NCBI GenBank assembly: GCA_027186245.1
Contig: CP114485.1
Location: 1,302,001-1,366,000, forward strand
DNA length: 64,000 bases
Reading direction: 5' to 3'
Source: Coriaria nepalensis
Lineage: Eukaryota; Streptophyta; Magnoliopsida; Cucurbitales; Coriariaceae
In this document: positions 58,876 through 64,000 of the stretch, piece after piece
Numbering within the stretch: the stretch's first letter is position 1
Layout: the number at the start of each line of letters is the position of its first letter
Program-made: the position numbers and the translations under genes
The notes under the pieces: model-generated
The model's database searches: none
What the model was told of the DNA's origin: nothing
Seen by the model: the letters and a program-made list of their open reading frames with translations, nothing else

Positions 58876-59447
58876 CCTTAAGCTATCTATCTATATATAT
58901 ATATATATATATAACAAAAGTAAGTTAACATAAGCCGACAAGAGTAGTTTGTAAAGAGAGCAATATTGGTGAAACTCTTGCAATTGTTGTAGATTCTTAT
59001 TATTGTATTATCGTATGCAACAACCCATTATTGTATTGAGTGTGTTAAGGTGTTATCAACCCATGATTAATTAAGTATCGACTTAAGATCTTTAAGTGGT
59101 ATGGATTGAATGTCGTGTTATTATAATTAACAACGAATGTCACGAGTGAGTATTTGATATGACGGGATTAGACTAATTCTATAACATTAATCTTAATTCC
59201 TTGATCCTATTCAGTAGATACCTAGACTACTTAGACTATATCTCAATTGCCAAACAGAATAAAGGAAGAGGAAAATAAAATGCATGCAATATTTAAGGAT
59301 ATACGTAAAGAGATCAATACAAGAATATATCATTTTATCATTATAAAATAAAAATAAAATCATTAAGCACCCGATACATTAATACTGTCCTAAAATCTGA
59401 ATACTCAACACAAGTACCATTCAAACTAGCCCTTTCCCTCAGATTAA
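58876..59447. other. Convergent 3' region between AP2 and RRM-like genes
   Basis: Contains a TA microsatellite just after the AP2 stop. The rest should be 3'UTRs of the two convergent genes. Confidence 0.45.
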
Positions 59448-60725
59448 TCAAAAACGCCGGACTGCTGTTGGTGGTGCCAGTGGCTGTGGCAGCGGTGGTT
59501 GTGACGATGCAGGCGGCGATGCTCTTGGTGGCGGCCTATTAATTGCGTCTCTTCTAACATACTTTCTCGCCCAAAGATGTTTGCCATTGATGGAAAATTT
59601 GGTTTTGGTTTTGCCTTCTAGTATTTCATCCATCGAAGATTGAGACTTCACCACAAGATTAGCAAATAATGGCTGCTCATTATCTGGAACTTCTTGCATA
59701 CTTACAGCTTCAACTCGGTTCCCAAATTTTCTGCCCAACCAACAGAAAAAAAATAACAATAGATAAATAAAATGATATTATTGCAATAACATGTATTTTC
59801 ATTCAACATTGTACCTTGTAAAATGCTCCCAGATTTCATCTCTAGAGATAGGATAACCCTTAGAGAAAGTTAAAAATAGAGTCCTTTCATCAATCGGTAT
59901 GAACTGATGATCATTATCATTATCATCCACAAAGTTCAACTGCAAGCCGCTTATCAACTCACTCATCTCATTATTAATAATAGTCTGCTGCCTCTGATCA
60001 TGATCATGATGAGGTGCAACCGAACCAGACGGCTCATAACCAAACGGCATAAACCCCCCTGCAATATTCTGCTGATCACCAATATAAGTCACACTCGATC
60101 CTCTTTGATTACGTGCCGAAAATGGTGGATAACGATCCTCATCACTACTCCCCGCCATTAGAGAAACAAATCCAACATCATTACCACTTGCAGGCCTCCT
60201 CTTATTATAGTTGTTGACAACTGGTCGGGACATGTTATAGTTAGGGTTCGTCAACCTTTCTTGATAGTCGTGAATAACATCCTTAAAAGCCCTCATGCAA
60301 ACCTCATTACATAGTATCGTAACCCCACGAAGAATGGACAGTCTGTTTTCATGGAAGTATCGAAGAGTGACTCCACTCTTTGTGAGCTTTTGCATGAGAG
60401 GGATGCCAAGGGAAGCTATTTCGGGTCCGAATGGGAAGTGGTCGGTTTCGATACAAGTCAAGGCCAGAACGGACTCATCCGCTATCGAGTCTATCACGTT
60501 GTCTGAAAAAGGCAGCATTTTGTGGACTAGATTGAATTCTTCACCATTGTGTTCAAGCCACATCCAAAGAGACATGACTTGGGTTGACTGTCCAGGGCTA
60601 CGGTGAAGATTGAAGAGTAACCGGGAGAAGAGGGTCCGATCGATGCTGTGAAATAGGTAGAATTCTTCATCTGTGACGGCAGCATATTCGGACGGGGAGT
60701 TAGAAGAAGAGAAAAAGGAAGCCAT
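59448..60725 (-). CDS. Plant-specific protein with C-terminal RRM-like domain
   Basis: Two exons on the minus strand, 60725-59815 and 59730-59448; 397 residues. The N-terminal half (EFYLFHSIDRTLFSRLLFNL, SLWMWLE, LPFSDNVIDSIADESV) is conserved in a plant family I recognise only as uncharacterised. The middle is low-complexity and His/Asp-rich. The C-terminus reads RTLFLTFSKGYPISRDEIWE, KFGNRVEAVSMQEV and INGKHLWARKYVRR, which has the alternating pattern of an RNA-recognition fold (beta1, RNP2-like RTLFLTF). A Pro-rich tail ends the protein. RNA binding is inferred from fold only. A TATA box sits about 90 bases upstream. Confidence 0.82.
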
Positions 60726-60810
60726 TTTTGGAGAAAGTACTTAAAAGTAGTGATCAAGGTGGTGTTGTGTTTGAATAGAGATGGTGGAGTGGTAATGGTG
60801 GTTGAGAAGA

Positions 60811-60818
60811 TTTATATA
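60811..60818 (-). promoter_or_regulatory. TATA box of the RRM-like gene
   Basis: TATATAAA on the minus strand, about 86 bases before the ATG at 60725, the normal spacing for a plant gene with a short leader. Confidence 0.55.
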
Positions 60819-60825
60819 GAGATGA

Positions 60826-61631
60826 ATGGAGGCGGTCATTGATGAGGATAATGCCCGTTAGGGTAAAGGGGTGCCATTGTTGCTGATATGGAAGGAGTGT
60901 TCTTGTTATGGTTTCCGAATGTATAACCGTTATGTTTTGGTATGCAGTTTTAGGAAATAAATCAAAGTGATAGAGAAGAAATTAAATGAATACATACTAC
61001 AAGCACGATTTTAATTATATGGTTGGTTTTATGAAGCGTAGGGTCTATATACATATAAGTATGCATTAGGTTTCTTTAGGGGTTAAATATTTAGAGTTTA
61101 CATATTAATTTATTCGATATACTTGATATATATATATATATATATAATATAATTATTTATTTTAATATACATGATATCAATTAAAATATTCATAACCTAA
61201 GTTAAAGTTAAGATGCGGCTTAAGAGGCGTGACCAGTGACTTTAAGGCTGTAATTTTATTTATTTTTGGCCAAATAATTTAATTTATTTAATTTATTTAA
61301 TGAAGAGAATATAGCCATTAGGCATTAAGCCGATTAGCCAAGGCCCAATCCCTTCATCAGAAAGCTTTCTTTCTCTCTGTCTACTTCTCCAGCGTCCGAT
61401 TAGGCGACTACGCATCGAAACAATCCTACCAATCCTCTCTCTCTCTCTCTCGCTTCATCTCGCGCCAATTACAAAACTGCCTAACGACCCTTCTCTCTCC
61501 CTCGCTCTCTCTCTCTAAAGGTAACTCTCCCCCCCCTCTCTGGAGCGGAAACTTCTACCATGAGAGGCCATTTCTAGGGTTTCTTAAAATGTGTAATTTT
61601 CTAACTTTTTTCATTTTAGGGTTTCGACGAG
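60826..61631. other. Divergent promoter of RRM-like and NF-YB genes
   Basis: AT-rich, with a TA microsatellite at 61126-61147, then CT-rich NF-YB leader. A probable 5'UTR intron of NF-YB runs from about 61520 to 61619, and a telo-box (TTTAGGGTTT) spans the acceptor just before the ATG. Confidence 0.5.
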
Positions 61632-63796
61632 ATGGCGGAAGGTCCGACGAGTCCACCGGGCGGGAGTCACGAGAGCGGAGGCGAACAGAGCCCCAATACT
61701 GGCTTTCGAGAGCAGGATCGATACCTTCCGATCGCTAATATTAGTCGGATCATGAAGAAGGCTTTGCCAGCCAACGGCAAGATCGCTAAGGACGCTAAGG
61801 ACACCGTTCAGGAATGCGTATCTGAATTCATCAGCTTCATCACCAGCGAGTACCTCACTAAATTATTTCTTTTGATTCTTTAGATTCAATTTCAACGAAA
61901 ATAAGCATTTTTATTAAAATCTTTTTTTTGTTGGAAAATGACGTTCTTTATGATTTGGATCGTTTGGGGTCTAGGGCGAGCGATAAGTGTCAGAACGAGA
62001 AGAGGAAGACAATTAATGGTGATGATTTGTTGTGGGCAATGGTGACGTTAGGGTTCGAGGATTATGTTGATCCGCTTAAGGAGTACCTGAGGAGATACAG
62101 GGAGGTAAGATTGTTCCTTTGCTTTTCGTCCCCTTCTCCTTTTGTTATTGCCAGATTTCATCGTTTCGCTTTGTAGTTGGATTTTTTTGTTTTTGGATTT
62201 CCTCTTTTCTTGTGTACGTAAGAAATACAAAATACTTTTGCCCGAGAGCTCATATGTGGGACGAGCTCTGCTGATGGGAATGGGAGCATGAATTCTGCGT
62301 CACCCCGTTTTAATTTATCACCCGTTATCTATTTTCCTTGCATTTTCTATTGAAATTAGTTTATGTTTTAAGTGTTTTTTCTCTTCGTTTGGATCTTTCC
62401 ATAATGTTCTAATGATTCTTCTTCTTCTTCTTGTTTTTTTCATTGATCTGCTTTGGCTGATTGTCTTGCTGTAGTTGGAGGTAAGAACTTTATTCATTTG
62501 GGATGCCTTTTCAGTTTGATTAAGTTTGAACTTTGAATTTGTCTTTTTTTCTCTTGAGTTCTGTCTGAAAGATAAGAAGTGACATTGCTTACAAAATGTG
62601 AACCTTGATAGGGTGATACAAAAGGCGCTGCAGGTAGGAGTGGTGATGAATCTGTTAAAAGAGAAGCAGTTGGGGTCCTTCCTGGTCAGAGCACCCAGGT
62701 ATGGTTTCTTTATGTAGAATCGTCATGTGGAATATCAATTCTCAATATTATTATTCTCCTGTAATTTAAATTTACGTTCGTCAAAAGTTAATGATTTCTT
62801 TCTGGTGTAATGAATATGGCAGTTCGTTCCACAGGGGTCACTGAGCTACACCAATTCCCAAGTAATACTCCCTCCCTCCCTCCATTCCTCTCTCTTTCAT
62901 TTGCCTCTCCCCTTTCCTAGTCTTTATTATCTCGCAGGCAGTATATGATTGGCATTATGGTAATCTGTTCACTGACTTTATGATGGAGGGCATCGTGAAT
63001 TTTACTTTTGAGATTGATTATAAATTTATAAGTAGAATCATATATCTTGTACGTAGAGAGCATCTTCTTTTCCATCTATTAGGAGTTTTGGCTAGAATGG
63101 GTGTGGGCCCCCTACCTATATGACCTTCAGTTGATACCTAATGTCACTCCAATCTTCATCCATGTGAATTGTCTTTCTGACCTACCCGTACCCGTAGTCT
63201 TCAGAAGTACTCCCTGTCGTCATGAGATTCATTTGATACAACAAATCTTATATACTCCATGTTCAGTTGATGCATATTATTGAATAGACTTTTGGATGTT
63301 CAAACCCTTATTTCGTATGGACAAGGAGTACATTCTTTGTGCTTTACGACCCCCAGAATAACAACAGTCTACAAATAAGGTTGTGCTGTATGGTTAAAAG
63401 TAGTAGATACAGGTAAAGAGCAGAAAATGATATGGTCTTCCATGTACTGTGTAGAACTGATTTTTGCTGGAAAACATATCATTACTTGTGTATTGATTCT
63501 TGTTAGAATTAGATCTTAATCAAAAGCTAAGTATGCTTCAAAGAGTTTACTGTGACTTGTATGCCTTTTTTGAAAGCGAAGGTTAGGGTGTTGTGCATTT
63601 GTGTACGGAGAGATTGGAATAGGTAGTGTATGTTATATTAATTTTGTGTGTGTATGGATTATTATTGAGAGATTGGAACATGTAGTGTATGTGATATCTT
63701 CACACCGGGCTGGAGTTCATTGAACATGGGTGCGCTGACATTTTTGTGTTGCAGGGGCAGCATCTGGTCATTCCTTCCATACAACACCCCGAATAA
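61632..63796 (+). CDS. NF-YB subunit of the CCAAT-binding factor (NF-YB8/10 type)
   Basis: Six exons: 61632-61849, 61975-62104, 62475-62480, 62612-62698, 62823-62861, 63755-63796; 173 residues. NF-YB has an H2B-like histone fold and pairs with NF-YC and NF-YA on CCAAT boxes. The fold runs from about 27 to 116 ([60 protein letters not shown]). Asp at the DRYLPIAN position marks the non-LEC1 class. A six-base exon encoding Leu-Glu bridges YRE and GDTKG, giving the family sequence YRELEGDTKG. The tail [12 protein letters not shown] and the length of 173 match NF-YB8 as I recall it. The final exon lies nearly 900 bases downstream but keeps the frame and gives a short normal end. Confidence 0.92.
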
Positions 63797-64000
63797 GACT
63801 TTTGATCTTCTTTTTGGCTATTCACGGCTCGTGAGGCCGGTAGATTCTGTGTACTTTGAAACATCCATAGCGTCTTTAAAAATCAAATTGGGTAAAAATT
63901 TTATTTGAAGTGATATATGGAGAGAGATACTATTGTTGGGTTTTCTGTTTTTGTTACCTTCCGGCATGGTGTGGGGTTGGATTTTGTTGATTCTCACATC
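63797..64000. other. 3'UTR of NF-YB
   Basis: Follows the NF-YB stop; no other feature is seen before the window ends. Confidence 0.4.

Noticed and set aside
63101..63283. 60-codon frame in the last NF-YB intron
   Set aside because: No homology, no splice signals joining it to the gene, and the downstream exon gives a normal NF-YB end.
1..64000. A new multi-gene system such as a biosynthetic cluster or defence island
   Set aside because: Neighbouring genes belong to unrelated conserved families with separate promoters, and no co-functional grouping is visible.

Overview
The window is nuclear DNA of a flowering plant, almost certainly a eudicot. The non-coding DNA is AT-rich, genes carry GT-AG introns, and the gene set is plant-specific: a CrRLK1L receptor kinase, an RLCK-VII kinase, an RS2Z splicing factor, a chloroplast ribosomal protein, and an AP2 factor with a miR172-type site. 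The species cannot be named from sequence alone. Exon joins given here are my own splice calls; each was checked for GT-AG borders, frame continuity and family length.

Layout. 0-10 kb: remains of a malectin-like LRR receptor kinase, an intact CURVY1-like CrRLK1L kinase, and an intronless ABCG half-transporter. 10-25 kb: RS2Z SR protein, MAEA/GID9-type E3 subunit (minus), a plant coiled-coil protein, a frameshifted ATS3-like gene (minus), and deaminated glutathione amidase (minus). 26-29 kb: clade-D PP2C. 29-36 kb: repeat-rich accessory DNA with decayed telomere-like repeats, a dead MULE transposase and a lambda glutathione transferase pseudogene. 36-45 kb: a large TBC RabGAP gene with a copia retrotransposon in one intron. 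46-52 kb: a PBL-type kinase, Elongator subunit ELP6, and chloroplast uL10 (minus). 52-57 kb: AT-rich DNA with a LINE remnant. 57-64 kb: a SMZ/SNZ-like AP2 factor, an RRM-like protein (minus) and NF-YB.

The genes are individually transcribed housekeeping, signalling and regulatory loci; they do not form one pathway. From memory, several neighbours (TBC, lambda GST, MAEA, SMZ; and RS2Z, ABCG2-type, coiled-coil) are also near neighbours on Arabidopsis chromosomes 3 and 2, so this looks like an ancestral eudicot block.

I found no credible new multi-gene system. The most interesting points are the precisely bounded, internally deleted copia element inside a TBC intron, the 6-nt microexon in NF-YB, the cut-down second AP2 domain with a variant miR172 site, and three independent decaying genes (LRR-RLK, ATS3, GSTL).
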